Shown here in pieces: positions 26,378 to 34,777 of a stretch of 64,000 bases of DNA. Within the stretch, counting starts at the first letter, position 1. Every line of letters begins with the position of its first letter. Source of the stretch: Agrobacterium larrymoorei (GTDB lineage: Bacteria; Pseudomonadota; Alphaproteobacteria; Rhizobiales; Rhizobiaceae); the NCBI RefSeq assembly GCF_013322225.1, contig NZ_JAAMFB010000022.1, positions 186,001-250,000 of the forward strand, in the 5' to 3' direction. The translations under genes were made by a program, and so were the position numbers. The notes beneath the pieces are model-generated. The model was not told the origin of the DNA. It made no database searches and was given only the letters and a program-made list of their open reading frames with translations.

Positions 26378-26860
26378 TCACTGATTTGATGGATTGTATA
26401 TTCGTTTGAGGCCGTTGATAAATGTCTCCAATTCGGATGGCGTAAATCTTGATTTGAATCGCTCCTCATGTCCCGCCCGACGCTTGCGGGCATCCTGAAG
26501 CATCTCAGTACCTTCGGAGGTTATCGTCAATTCACGTCTGCGACGATCTGTCGTGGAAAGCCCCCGTTTACAGAGATTGCGCTCTTCAAGCCGGTTGATA
26601 AGGGCCATCATCGTCGCCTTGTCCATCCGCAGGCTCGTGGCCAGTTCCATCTGGCTGACGCCCTCATTGGCCCCGATCAATTCCAGAACAGCAAATTGTT
26701 TGGGGGTAAGCGACATGCCGCTCATGGCGAGCTGGTAGTCTTGAAAGATTGCCACATTCGCCATCCTCAGGTGAAAGCCGAGGATGCCGTCCAGTTCCCC
26801 GAACTCCAGCTCCCCGGCATCATCCTTTGCCTGAAGGCTCTGTTTCGGCTCGTTCTTCAT
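26378..26860 (-). CDS. MarR-family regulator
   Basis: 160 aa from ATG 26860; a GTG at 26866 has the better ribosome site (AGAGGGG, 6 nt) and may be used. Winged helix: SLTPKQFAVLELIGANEGVSQMELATSLRMDKATMMALINRLEERNLCKRGLSTTDRRRRELTIT. Divergent from fcs, with a perfect inverted repeat between them. MarR proteins that sense hydroxycinnamoyl-CoA thioesters (FerR, HcaR, CouR) control such fcs/ech genes in other bacteria, so repression relieved by feruloyl- or sinapoyl-CoA is the likely mechanism. Confidence 0.85.
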   Translation of the reverse strand: MKNEPKQSLQAKDDAGELEFGELDGILGFHLRMANVAIFQDYQLAMSGMSLTPKQFAVLELIGANEGVSQMELATSLRMDKATMMALINRLEERNLCKRGLSTTDRRRRELTITSEGTEMLQDARKRRAGHEERFKSRFTPSELETFINGLKRIYNPSNQ

Positions 26861-26932
26861 CTTCACGTCTTGCCCCTCTGCGACTTTACGTACTTGTAGC
26901 ACCACATTCCGCTTGTAGGCGACAAATCAATG

Positions 26933-26951
26933 TAGTATGTACTGCATACTA
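26933..26951. promoter_or_regulatory. Candidate MarR operator
   Basis: TAGTATG (26933-26939), spacer TACTG, CATACTA (26945-26951): a perfect 7-5-7 inverted repeat between the divergent marR and fcs genes, 35 bp before the fcs start. Size and place suit a MarR dimer. Confidence 0.65.
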
Positions 26952-26985
26952 AATGACGTTGGGAGAACGTCGGGAGGATAAGTTG

Positions 26986-28542
26986 ATGCAGTATGCATTC
27001 ATGCATGATCGCGCGGTCCATCAGGCGGGCAAAGCGGTCAGTGAAGATCCCTTGAGATATCGCGCCACTGTTGCGCCCGGGCGCGCAGCCGTCTTAGAGA
27101 TCGCCAGTGGTTTGTCGCTTACCTTCGAGCAGTTCGATCATTACGTCGCGCGTACTGCGGCTGTTATCAGTCGATTAAATCGTGGCGATGATGATCTGCC
27201 GCGAATTGCTTTTCTTGGGCGTAATTCAATCGCTCAACTGGGCCTTTGCTTCGCCTGCCAGCGGATCGGTGCCGTATTCGTGCCGTTGAACTGGCGGTTG
27301 AGCGCGGCTGAGTTGATCGACATTATTGAGGATTGTGCCCCGGCGCTGTTGGTTTATGCGGCCGAATTCGAATCCGTCATACCCGCATCCAAAGACGGGA
27401 CGCACTTCATGCCGTTGGACGGCGATTCCGGGTTGGAAGCGGCTATAGAAACGGCCTCGCCGATTGCTCCGGTCTATCGTGGTGCGGATACGCCTTGCAT
27501 CATGCTTTACACCTCTGGAACGACCGGCACTCCGAAAGGCGTGGTGCTGTCATCAGCCAACGTATTCTTTTCATCGCTGAACTTCTCGTTCGTTGGCGAG
27601 GTTGGCCCGCAGTCGGTCATCTTATGTGATCTGCCATTCTTTCATATCATCGGCTTGGTGGCGCTGGCCCGCACGGCGATGTTGATGGGGGCGCGGCTGA
27701 TTATCTCGGATCGTTTTCAGGCGGATCGAACCTTGGCAACGCTGGCCGATACAGCGCTAGGTGTGACCCATTATTGCGGCGTCCCGCAGGTAGCACAGGC
27801 GTTGCGGAATGCTCCCGGCTGGGATGCAAAGGCGCTGCGCGGCTTAAAGGCGATGTTCATCGGAGGAGCACCTTCGCCCCCGGTCCTCATTGAGGCTTAC
27901 CTCAACGATGGCATACCCCTCGTCAATGGCTATGGCATGAGCGAAGCGGGAACCGTGTGCCACATGCCACTCGATCCTACTGTCATCGCGGCTCATCAGG
28001 GCAGTATTGGTTTTCCGGTACCTCTGATGGAATTAAAAATTGCAAACCCGGAGGGAGACGAGGTCGCTGACGGGGCAACAGGTGAAATATGGCTACGCGG
28101 CCCTTCGGTTATGTCAGGATATTGGAACAAGCCGGTAGAAACAGCAGCCGTGCTCGTGGACGGCTGGTACAGGACGGGCGACCTCGCCTATCGAAAGGCC
28201 GGCGTCATTTATCTCGCGGATCGACTGAAGGATATGTACATCAGCGGTGGCGAAAACGTCTATCCGGCTGAAGTCGAGGCGGCGATTGCGACCCATCCCG
28301 GCGTGCGTGATGTGGCTGTGATCGGCATTCCAGATGCTGTCTGGGGTGATGCGGGTCTTGCGGTTATCGTTCCTGCAGACCCTGCTCCTGATGCCAGCGA
28401 GATCATAGCCCACTGTGCGACGCGTCTGGCCCGTTACAAGCGACCCGGAAGAATTCTTTTCGTCGACAATATTCCAAGAACCGCATCGGGAAAGGCTCAG
28501 AAACACATTCTGCGCCAGACCCTCGGCAGCCATTCGGAGTGA
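26986..28542 (+). CDS. fcs: Hydroxycinnamate (feruloyl)-CoA synthetase
   Basis: 518-aa ANL-superfamily acyl-CoA ligase. The start is ATG 26986, 8 nt after GGGAGG; the frame opens 11 codons earlier without a ribosome site. AMP-binding P-loop YTSGTTGTPKG near residue 180, NGYGMSEAG, YRTGDLAYRK, the hinge DRLKDMYISGGENVYPAEVE, and the catalytic Lys in PRTASGKAQKH near the C terminus. It lies 42 bp upstream of ech, an fcs-ech pair as in ferulate degraders. It would activate ferulate, sinapate, p-coumarate or caffeate to the CoA ester using ATP. Confidence 0.9.
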   Translation: MQYAFMHDRAVHQAGKAVSEDPLRYRATVAPGRAAVLEIASGLSLTFEQFDHYVARTAAVISRLNRGDDDLPRIAFLGRNSIAQLGLCFACQRIGAVFVPLNWRLSAAELIDIIEDCAPALLVYAAEFESVIPASKDGTHFMPLDGDSGLEAAIETASPIAPVYRGADTPCIMLYTSGTTGTPKGVVLSSANVFFSSLNFSFVGEVGPQSVILCDLPFFHIIGLVALARTAMLMGARLIISDRFQADRTLATLADTALGVTHYCGVPQVAQALRNAPGWDAKALRGLKAMFIGGAPSPPVLIEAYLNDGIPLVNGYGMSEAGTVCHMPLDPTVIAAHQGSIGFPVPLMELKIANPEGDEVADGATGEIWLRGPSVMSGYWNKPVETAAVLVDGWYRTGDLAYRKAGVIYLADRLKDMYISGGENVYPAEVEAAIATHPGVRDVAVIGIPDAVWGDAGLAVIVPADPAPDASEIIAHCATRLARYKRPGRILFVDNIPRTASGKAQKHILRQTLGSHSE

Positions 28543-28584
28543 TAATCCTTCGCGGTAGCCGCAACAGCAGACAAGGAGACTGAG

Positions 28585-29415
28585 ATGACACAAACAGATA
28601 TAGCCGGGCAAAATCCGGTGCTGGTCGATTTTGATGGACGCATCGCTTTCGTCACTTTCAACAGGCCTGAAAAACGTAATGCGATGAACCCCGAACTCAA
28701 CCGTCGGATGATGGACGTTCTTGATGAACTGGAAGGGGATGATCGTTGTGGTGTCCTGGTATTACGTGGGGCAGGCGCCTCATGGTCCGCAGGTATGGAT
28801 CTCAAGGAATATTTCCGGGACAATGATGACAAGCCGCGTGCGTCGACGCTCAAAAGCCGCCGCCAGTCAGCGGGTTGGTGGGGTAGATTGATGTATTTCG
28901 AAAAGCCAACGATCGCCATGGTCAATGGCTGGTGCTTCGGAGGAGCGTTCAACCCGCTCATCGCCTGTGATTTGGCGATTGCGGCCGACGAGGCAAATTT
29001 CGGCCTGTCGGAAATAAACTGGGGCATTTTGCCCGGCGGCAACGTAACGCGCGCCGTCGCGGAAGTCATGAACCACCGCGACTCTCTTTATTACATCATG
29101 ACAGGCGAGCCCTTTGGTGGCCAAAAGGCCCGCGACATGGGCCTCGTCAATGAATCCGTACCATTGGACCAGCTGGAAACCCGCGTGAGGCAAATCTGCG
29201 AAAGTCTGCTGGAAAAGAATCCAGTGACTTTGAAAGCGGCGAAAGACACGTTCAAGCGTGTCAGAAACATGCCGTGGGAGATGGCGGACGATTATATCTA
29301 TGCAAAGTTCGAGCAGATGTTGCTTCTCGACAAGTCGGGCGGTCGAGATGAAGGGCTAAAACAGTTTCTTGATGACAAAACTTACAAGCCCGGTCTCGGT
29401 GCATACCGGCGCTGA
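28585..29415 (+). CDS. ech: Hydroxycinnamoyl-CoA hydratase-lyase (feruloyl-CoA hydratase/aldolase)
   Basis: 276-aa crotonase, close to HCHL of Pseudomonas fluorescens along its length (MVNGWCFGGAF, GLSEINWGI, MGLVNESVPL, QFLDDKTYKPGL). It hydrates the feruloyl-CoA double bond and splits off acetyl-CoA, leaving vanillin; with sinapoyl-CoA, syringaldehyde. Catalytic Glu143 and substrate-binding Tyr239 of HCHL are at the same numbers here. The residue at 123 is Asn, where I recall Ser in HCHL; a modest difference that may tune the pocket. AGGAGAC precedes ATG 28585. It forms an operon with fcs. Confidence 0.93.
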   Translation: MTQTDIAGQNPVLVDFDGRIAFVTFNRPEKRNAMNPELNRRMMDVLDELEGDDRCGVLVLRGAGASWSAGMDLKEYFRDNDDKPRASTLKSRRQSAGWWGRLMYFEKPTIAMVNGWCFGGAFNPLIACDLAIAADEANFGLSEINWGILPGGNVTRAVAEVMNHRDSLYYIMTGEPFGGQKARDMGLVNESVPLDQLETRVRQICESLLEKNPVTLKAAKDTFKRVRNMPWEMADDYIYAKFEQMLLLDKSGGRDEGLKQFLDDKTYKPGLGAYRR

Positions 29416-29659
29416 GCGGTCTTCCATGCGCATAACAGGCAAGCCAGCGTCGGGCGTTCAAGCTTGCTTTCGATGGGATCGGTCGGGCTGCGCTGTTACA
29501 GCCCGCGGCCCGCCGATCCCGCGCCATTTGGAAGGCGAAGAAGAGCATCGCATCCAAGCGCCCACGTTTCGGTTATCGCTGCATACATCGGATGGTGGGC
29601 GAGTATGGGACCGAAAGCGTGGGCACGTAAACTCCCGCCTTGTGTAAACGGTCGGGCCG
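29416..29659. other. Convergent gap after ech
   Basis: 244 bp between the 3' ends of ech and the MocR-type gene. Overlapping short open frames occur on both strands but none has a ribosome site. No T-tailed hairpin was found. Confidence 0.35.
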
Positions 29660-30985
29660 CTACATGACATGAGCGAGGGCGATTGCGTCCGCGACTTTCT
29701 CGTAGTCGTCACAGAGCATCGATGTCGCGACCCGGATGTTGCCGGTATCCGTGACGTGGAATTTCTTTCCCGAGACAACAGCAATGTTTCGGGCTGCAAG
29801 CGTGACCATCGCAAACGATTCCGAGACGACAGGAACCCACAGGCATAATCCTTCGCCATCAGGAGTGGGAAGACCCCGATCTCGCAACGCGCTGGCAAGG
29901 CTGTCACGTCGCGTCTTGTAGTTAGCGCGCGCATTTGCCACGCACACTTCGGTTTCAGGTTGGCGCAGCAACCAAGAGCCTGCAGCCTGCAGCACACGGC
30001 TCGTCCAGGCGGCGCTGAAACTGCGATAGGATTGCACCTGCTCGATAAGCGGCTTGGTGCTGGACATCACGGCAAGACGTAGATCAGGGCCAAGCGTCTT
30101 TGAGAAAGACAGCACATGGATCACCCGGTCGGGAAAAGCCGTGCCGAGTGAAAGGCGTGGGGTGGACGCAATATCGGCAATGCCGTCGTCCTCTATGATG
30201 ATTGCGTCGCTGTCGCGCAAGACATCGGCCAGTTCGTCCATGCGCTCTGGTGTGACCGTGTGTCCGGTTACCGAGTGCAATCTTGGTTGAAATAGGAAAA
30301 CGACGGGTTTGTAACGCATTGCGGCCTGTAAAGACGATGGAACGGGGCCGTTTTCATCACATTTGACCGGTAGGATGCGGGCACCCTGATGCTCGAGGAT
30401 GTCAAGGAGGCGCATAGCCGTGGGCTCTTCGATTGCGACCGGCGCACCCGGCGTCACCAACGCATGGATGGCAGTATAAACGGCATTATAACCACCATTC
30501 ATCGCCAGAAATGCCTCTGCGTCATAAGGCCATGTCTTGCGGACTTCGGCCTCCAGTTCGGGCAGGATGCGGCTTCTCTCATAGCTGTTCAGCCCCTCGG
30601 CGGAGGCGCCATATGCCATTGCCTTTTCCAGTGGCGGCAGCAAAGTTGGATCGGGGACCGCCATGGTCAGATCCAGCACATTCGTGCCGTAATGACCGGC
30701 ACTTGCCAGCCGCTCCGGCTTGGCGATGAAGCGATCACCACTGACCCAGGTCCCGTTTCGGCCCCGTCCTGTGATGATTTTCTGCCTTCGAAGCTCGCTC
30801 CAGGCCTCCGAAATCGTCGCGGGGCTTACGTTAAGCGAATAAGCGAGATCCCGGATAGGAGGCAGCTTCGCGCCTACCGGAAGCGCGCCCGCCCTAATTA
30901 AGGCGCTGGTTTCCAACGCAATTCCGCGAATTGTGCGGTCGCTTAATTTTTTAGCAAACCAGCTTGAGTCGTAGACGTCGCTCAT
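29660..30985 (-). CDS. MocR-type regulator (GntR HTH plus aminotransferase-like domain)
   Basis: 441 aa from ATG 30985. N-terminal GntR winged helix (LIRAGALPVGAKLPPIRDLAYSLNVSPATISEAWSELRRQKII) is fused to a fold-type-I PLP aminotransferase domain. MNGGYNAVYTAI, EDDGIADI and VLSFSKTLGPDLRLAV, with the PLP-binding Lys in SFSKTLGP, are visible. MocR proteins sense PLP or amino-acid-derived aldimines. Divergent from the binding-protein-like gene and ABC operon, which it probably controls through the palindromes at 31001-31046; an amino compound is therefore the likely signal. Confidence 0.85.
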   Translation of the reverse strand: MSDVYDSSWFAKKLSDRTIRGIALETSALIRAGALPVGAKLPPIRDLAYSLNVSPATISEAWSELRRQKIITGRGRNGTWVSGDRFIAKPERLASAGHYGTNVLDLTMAVPDPTLLPPLEKAMAYGASAEGLNSYERSRILPELEAEVRKTWPYDAEAFLAMNGGYNAVYTAIHALVTPGAPVAIEEPTAMRLLDILEHQGARILPVKCDENGPVPSSLQAAMRYKPVVFLFQPRLHSVTGHTVTPERMDELADVLRDSDAIIIEDDGIADIASTPRLSLGTAFPDRVIHVLSFSKTLGPDLRLAVMSSTKPLIEQVQSYRSFSAAWTSRVLQAAGSWLLRQPETEVCVANARANYKTRRDSLASALRDRGLPTPDGEGLCLWVPVVSESFAMVTLAARNIAVVSGKKFHVTDTGNIRVATSMLCDDYEKVADAIALAHVM

Positions 30986-31000
30986 TTTGTCACCAGATTT

Positions 31001-31046
31001 AATGTTCAATAACGTAATAACATTTGATCATTTGCAAATGAACATT
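31001..31046. promoter_or_regulatory. Palindromic region between divergent mocR-type and transporter genes
   Basis: AATGTTCA (31001-31008) and TGAACATT (31039-31046) are an exact inverted pair; within it lies the 12-bp perfect palindrome CATTTGCAAATG (31029-31040). Candidate binding sites for the MocR-type regulator, which needs spaced sites. Confidence 0.5.
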
Positions 31047-31088
31047 TTAATCTTTGTCTATCAGCAAATTCTGACATGAGTAGCTTAA

Positions 31089-32057
31089 ATGACACTGCGC
31101 CTTCGCATTGCACTTCGTGACTGGGACTACATCACACCTCTCGTCCTTGGTGATGTCGCGTCCGACAAGCTCGATCTTCAGGTAGATCGTATCGGCACGC
31201 TTGTTTCGCATCTCGGCAACGACCCGAAGTACGATTCTGCCGAAATCTCGTTCAGCCGCTATACGCAGCTCCGCCATGATGGCGATGACAGCGTTGTCGG
31301 CATTCCCAACTTCATCATGCGCGGTTTTCGCCATCGGTGCATCATGACCACCCGCGACAGCGACATCCACACGCTTGCTCAGCTCGCCGGAAAGCGCATC
31401 GGCGTGACTGGATGGCGCGACAGCGGCAACACGTGGACACGCGCCGCCGTGCGCCGAGAAGGTGTCGAGGTCGAAGATGCAATGTGGTATGCTGGACGTC
31501 TGACAGCGGCCCATCCGATTACCGACCGCCTCGATGGCTTTGGCCAACCCGGTTTGATCGAAGCCTGCCCCGGCGAGCGTCCGATGGTCGACCTGCTGCG
31601 CGAAGGCGCACTGGATGCGATCTTCACTCCGTTCATGCCAGATGGCTACTTCGAAAAGGAGTCGCCCTTCCGTCAGGTTCTCGCCGATTTCCGTGGTGAA
31701 GAAAGGCGGTATTTCGACGATGTAGGATACGTACCGGGCATGCATCTGATCGGAATCAAGGCCGAGATCGTTGCAGAGAACCCATGGGTCATTGCGGAAG
31801 TCAGCAGGCTGATCGACGAATCTCAACGCATGTGGACCGCCAAGCGCCGGAAATATGCCGAAACCACGCCGTGGATGTTCGAAGAAGTTTTGAAAACCGC
31901 ACGCGATCTGCCGGATGGCTGGGATGCCAGCGGCTTTGCTGTGAACCGCAAGATGATCGACGATTTCGCAAGCGAACTGCATGCGCAAGGCATCCTGAAG
32001 CGTCACATGACGCCAGAAGAGCTTTTTGAATACGACACAGACGGCAGCCGGATCTGA
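31089..32057 (+). CDS. Cytosolic periplasmic-binding-fold protein, 4,5-dihydroxyphthalate decarboxylase-like
   Basis: 322 aa. The order of motifs (RIALRDWDYITPLVLGDV, DSAEISFSRYTQL, IPNFIMRGFRHRCI, LAGKRIGVTGW, GALDAIFTPFMP) is that of the Pht5-type 4,5-dihydroxyphthalate decarboxylases, a branch of the PBP2/NMT1-like fold. No signal peptide or lipobox is present, so it should stay in the cytoplasm, which fits an enzyme rather than a transport receptor. It opens the operon whose next gene encodes a normal secreted amino-acid-binding protein. Substrate unknown; weak ribosome site before ATG 31089. Confidence 0.65.
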   Translation: MTLRLRIALRDWDYITPLVLGDVASDKLDLQVDRIGTLVSHLGNDPKYDSAEISFSRYTQLRHDGDDSVVGIPNFIMRGFRHRCIMTTRDSDIHTLAQLAGKRIGVTGWRDSGNTWTRAAVRREGVEVEDAMWYAGRLTAAHPITDRLDGFGQPGLIEACPGERPMVDLLREGALDAIFTPFMPDGYFEKESPFRQVLADFRGEERRYFDDVGYVPGMHLIGIKAEIVAENPWVIAEVSRLIDESQRMWTAKRRKYAETTPWMFEEVLKTARDLPDGWDASGFAVNRKMIDDFASELHAQGILKRHMTPEELFEYDTDGSRI

Positions 32058-32119
32058 TCCAGCACCGCCGTAACTCCAGCACTTCAAGAAACGTAGTTCT
32101 GTAAAAAAGGGGAATGAAC

Positions 32120-33007
32120 ATGTTGAACAAGAAACTTATCGCTCTCGCGCTCGCTGGCATATCATTGGCAGGCGTCGCCAGTGCTCAGAACGCCGCACCG
32201 AAGCTGGCAATCAACAAGGAACTGCACGACCGTCTTCCCGAGGACATCAAGTCCGCTGGCAAGATGGTCTCCGTCAACAACGGCTCGTTCCCGCCCTACG
32301 AAATCGTGACGGGTACCGAAATGAGTGGTGCCAGCGCCGATCTCACCGATGCACTTGCTCAGGTTCTCGGCGTGAAGATCGAACATGCTACCGTCGGCGG
32401 CTTGCCCGCACTTCTGTCGGGTGTAAATTCCGGTCGATATCAATTTGCTTTCGGTCCTATTGGCGATTTCAAGAGCCGCGAAGAAGCGAGCGATTTTGTC
32501 AACTGGGTTCAGGAATTCGTCGTATTTGCAGTACAGAAAGGCAATCCGAAGGGCATTGTTTCTCTCGAAACAGCGTGCGGTCAACGCATTGCCGTTATGG
32601 CTGGCGGCAGCGCAGAGCGCGTGATCCAGGCACAGGTCGAAAAGTGCAAGGCCGATGGCAAAGCTGCCGTCGAGGTCCAGTCCTACACAGACCAGCCCGC
32701 CTCGATCCTCGCGGTTCGTTCCAAGCGTGCAGACGCGTTTTTCTCTTCACAGGCACCGCTCACCTATTTCGTGACGCAGGCCAACGGCCAGTTGGAACTG
32801 ACCGGGATCGGCCAGAAGAATGGTTTTGACAGCCTGTTTCAGGGCGCCGTCGTACCGAAGGGATCGCCGCTCGGTCCAGTCCTTCATGATGCAGTCAAGG
32901 TGTTGATGGACAACGGCACATACGCAGCGATCATGACCAAGTGGGGGCTTGAAAATAATATGCTCGAGCAACCTGGCATTAATCTTGGCGGGAAGCTTTC
33001 GAAATGA
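32120..33007 (+). CDS. Polar amino-acid-type ABC transporter substrate-binding protein
   Basis: About 295 aa. The second ATG (32120) is preferred because AAGGGG sits 7 nt before it; the first (32114) is too close. Signal peptide LNKKLIALALAGISLAGVASAQ, then a family 3 solute-binding domain: GKMVSVNNGSFPPYEIV, GSLTDA-like ADLTDALAQVLGVKIE, CGQRIAVMAGGSAERVIQ. It belongs with the permease and ATPase behind it (4-bp overlaps). Ligand is probably an amino acid or an N-acyl amino acid, judging by the M20 hydrolase downstream. Confidence 0.88.
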   Translation: MLNKKLIALALAGISLAGVASAQNAAPKLAINKELHDRLPEDIKSAGKMVSVNNGSFPPYEIVTGTEMSGASADLTDALAQVLGVKIEHATVGGLPALLSGVNSGRYQFAFGPIGDFKSREEASDFVNWVQEFVVFAVQKGNPKGIVSLETACGQRIAVMAGGSAERVIQAQVEKCKADGKAAVEVQSYTDQPASILAVRSKRADAFFSSQAPLTYFVTQANGQLELTGIGQKNGFDSLFQGAVVPKGSPLGPVLHDAVKVLMDNGTYAAIMTKWGLENNMLEQPGINLGGKLSK

Positions 33008-33930
33008 GTTCGAAAACACAAAAGAATGCAGCGCCTACGGGCGCTGCGGTTTTCCGCGATGTTGCGACTGCCCAAAAACCGTTTCCGATTGGCACATTCC
33101 TCCTGCGGATCGCGGTTGCGCTTCTCGCAATTTATTTCGCCTGGATCGTTGCCAATAACGAGAATTTCGGCTGGCCGGTCGTCGCCGCGTATTTTTTTGA
33201 TCCAACGGTGATCGCTGGTCTATATGTCAGCCTCGGCCTTACGCTGGTCGCGATGGTGTTCGGTGTCGTTCTCGGTCTTTTGATTGCCATTGCCCGCATG
33301 TCAAACGACCGGTTGGCCAGCGGTTTTGCCTCCTTGTTCATATGGTTTTTCCGAGGCACGCCGCTGCTGGTTCAGCTGATTTTCTGGTACAACATGTCGA
33401 CGCTGTTTCCCAACTTGTCGATTACAATTCCTTTCGGTCCCACACTGGCGAGTTGGGACACGAATTCGGTTATTACGCCAGTGACGGCTGCAATTGTCGG
33501 CCTCACACTCAATGAAGCGGCATATATGGCCGAAATCATCCGAGCCGGTCTTTTATCGGTCGATCGCGGACAGGCCGAAACCGCCGAGGCATTCGGTATG
33601 ACCAAAGCGCGAGCTCTTTGGCGGATCATCATTCCGCAAGCGATGCGCTCGATCGTGCCGCCCACGGGCAATCAGTTGATCAGCATGATCAAGGCGACCT
33701 CCATTGTCAGCGTCATCGCCATGGCGGATCTGCTCTATTCAGTGCAGTCGATCTACAACCGTACCTTCGAAATCATCCCCATGCTGATGGTGGCCGTGAT
33801 CTGGTATCTGTTGATCACCTCTGTGCTGAACGTGGGCCAAAGCTATATCGAAGCGTATTATGGGCGAAGCGACCGTCGTACTGGAGCAGCTGCCAAACCG
33901 GCCGTGGTGACAGAGGAGGCAAGCCATTGA
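33004..33930 (+). CDS. Polar amino-acid-type ABC transporter permease
   Basis: 308 aa, HisM/GlnP type. After a hydrophilic 30-residue lead, membrane segments and the EAA loop [46 protein letters not shown] near residues 165-220 are clear. Starts as ATGA over the stop of the binding-protein gene. A single permease gene implies a homodimeric channel. Confidence 0.9.
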   Translation: MSSKTQKNAAPTGAAVFRDVATAQKPFPIGTFLLRIAVALLAIYFAWIVANNENFGWPVVAAYFFDPTVIAGLYVSLGLTLVAMVFGVVLGLLIAIARMSNDRLASGFASLFIWFFRGTPLLVQLIFWYNMSTLFPNLSITIPFGPTLASWDTNSVITPVTAAIVGLTLNEAAYMAEIIRAGLLSVDRGQAETAEAFGMTKARALWRIIIPQAMRSIVPPTGNQLISMIKATSIVSVIAMADLLYSVQSIYNRTFEIIPMLMVAVIWYLLITSVLNVGQSYIEAYYGRSDRRTGAAAKPAVVTEEASH

Positions 33931-34706
33931 CTCTCATAGAGAATGCGAAGCCTCTGGTTCGGGCCGTAAACGTGCACAAGTCCTTTGACCAGCTCGACGT
34001 TCTGAAGGGTATCGACCTCGAGGTGAAGCCCGGTGAAGTGGTGGTCATTCTTGGCCCGTCCGGTTCAGGCAAGTCCACATTCCTACGCTGCATCAACCAT
34101 CTGGAGCCCATCCAGAAAGGCTTTGTCGAGGTGGACGATGAGCAGATTGGTTATCGGGTCAGGAAAGACCGTCTCGAAAAACTTTCCGACAACGGCATTG
34201 CCAAACAGCGCCGAAAAATCGGCATGGTGTTCCAGCAGTTCAACCTCTACCCGCACATGACGGTCCTGCAGAATATCATCGAAGCCCCGGTTGGCGTTCA
34301 TGGTGAGAAGCGGCAGGATGCCATCGCAAATGCCCGGCAACTTCTCAAGCGCGTGGGTCTGTCGGAAAAGGCGGATGCTTATCCCCGCCAGCTTTCCGGC
34401 GGCCAACAGCAGCGTGTGGCGATCGCCCGCGCTCTGGCGATCAAGCCGAAGCTGATGCTGTTCGATGAGCCGACCTCCGCGCTCGATCCGGAACTCGTCG
34501 GCGAAGTGCTGGCGACAATGCGGGATCTGGCAAAGCAGGGTCTGACCATGATCGTCGTGACCCACGAGATTGGTTTTGCCCGTGAGGCTGCCGACCGCGT
34601 TGTGTTCATGGATGGCGGAGTCATTGTCGAACAGGGCAAGCCGGAGGACGTGATCGGCAATCCCCAGCATCCGCGTACACAGGCCTTCCTGTCGCGCTTT
34701 CTTTAA
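33927..34706 (+). CDS. Polar amino-acid-type ABC transporter ATP-binding protein
   Basis: 259 aa. No ATG exists at the family start; the TTG at 33927 (TTGA over the permease stop) has GAGGAGG 7 nt upstream and gives the expected N terminus, so a TTG start is proposed. Walker [10 protein letters not shown], signature [15 protein letters not shown], Walker [16 protein letters not shown]-loop [21 protein letters not shown]. Close to GlnQ/HisP. A terminator follows at 34721. Confidence 0.9.
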   Translation: MTLIENAKPLVRAVNVHKSFDQLDVLKGIDLEVKPGEVVVILGPSGSGKSTFLRCINHLEPIQKGFVEVDDEQIGYRVRKDRLEKLSDNGIAKQRRKIGMVFQQFNLYPHMTVLQNIIEAPVGVHGEKRQDAIANARQLLKRVGLSEKADAYPRQLSGGQQQRVAIARALAIKPKLMLFDEPTSALDPELVGEVLATMRDLAKQGLTMIVVTHEIGFAREAADRVVFMDGGVIVEQGKPEDVIGNPQHPRTQAFLSRFL

Positions 34707-34720
34707 GTCCTCCCCAACTA

Positions 34721-34748
34721 GCCCCGGTCGAAAGGCCGGGGTCTTTTT
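34721..34748 (+). terminator. Intrinsic terminator after the amino-acid ABC operon
   Basis: CCCCGG (34722-34727) pairs with CCGGGG (34736-34741), followed directly by TCTTTTT. It lies 15 bp after the ATPase gene; the M20 hydrolase begins 30 bp later, so that gene may be expressed by read-through or from its own promoter. Confidence 0.75.
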
Positions 34749-34777
34749 GTTCAAACTCTGAAAAGTCTGGATATCTC

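Noticed and set aside
26988..27008. ATGCATTCATGCAT inverted repeat just after the fcs start codon
   Set aside because: Within the first codons of fcs; no evidence that it binds a regulator, and the better operator lies upstream at 26933.
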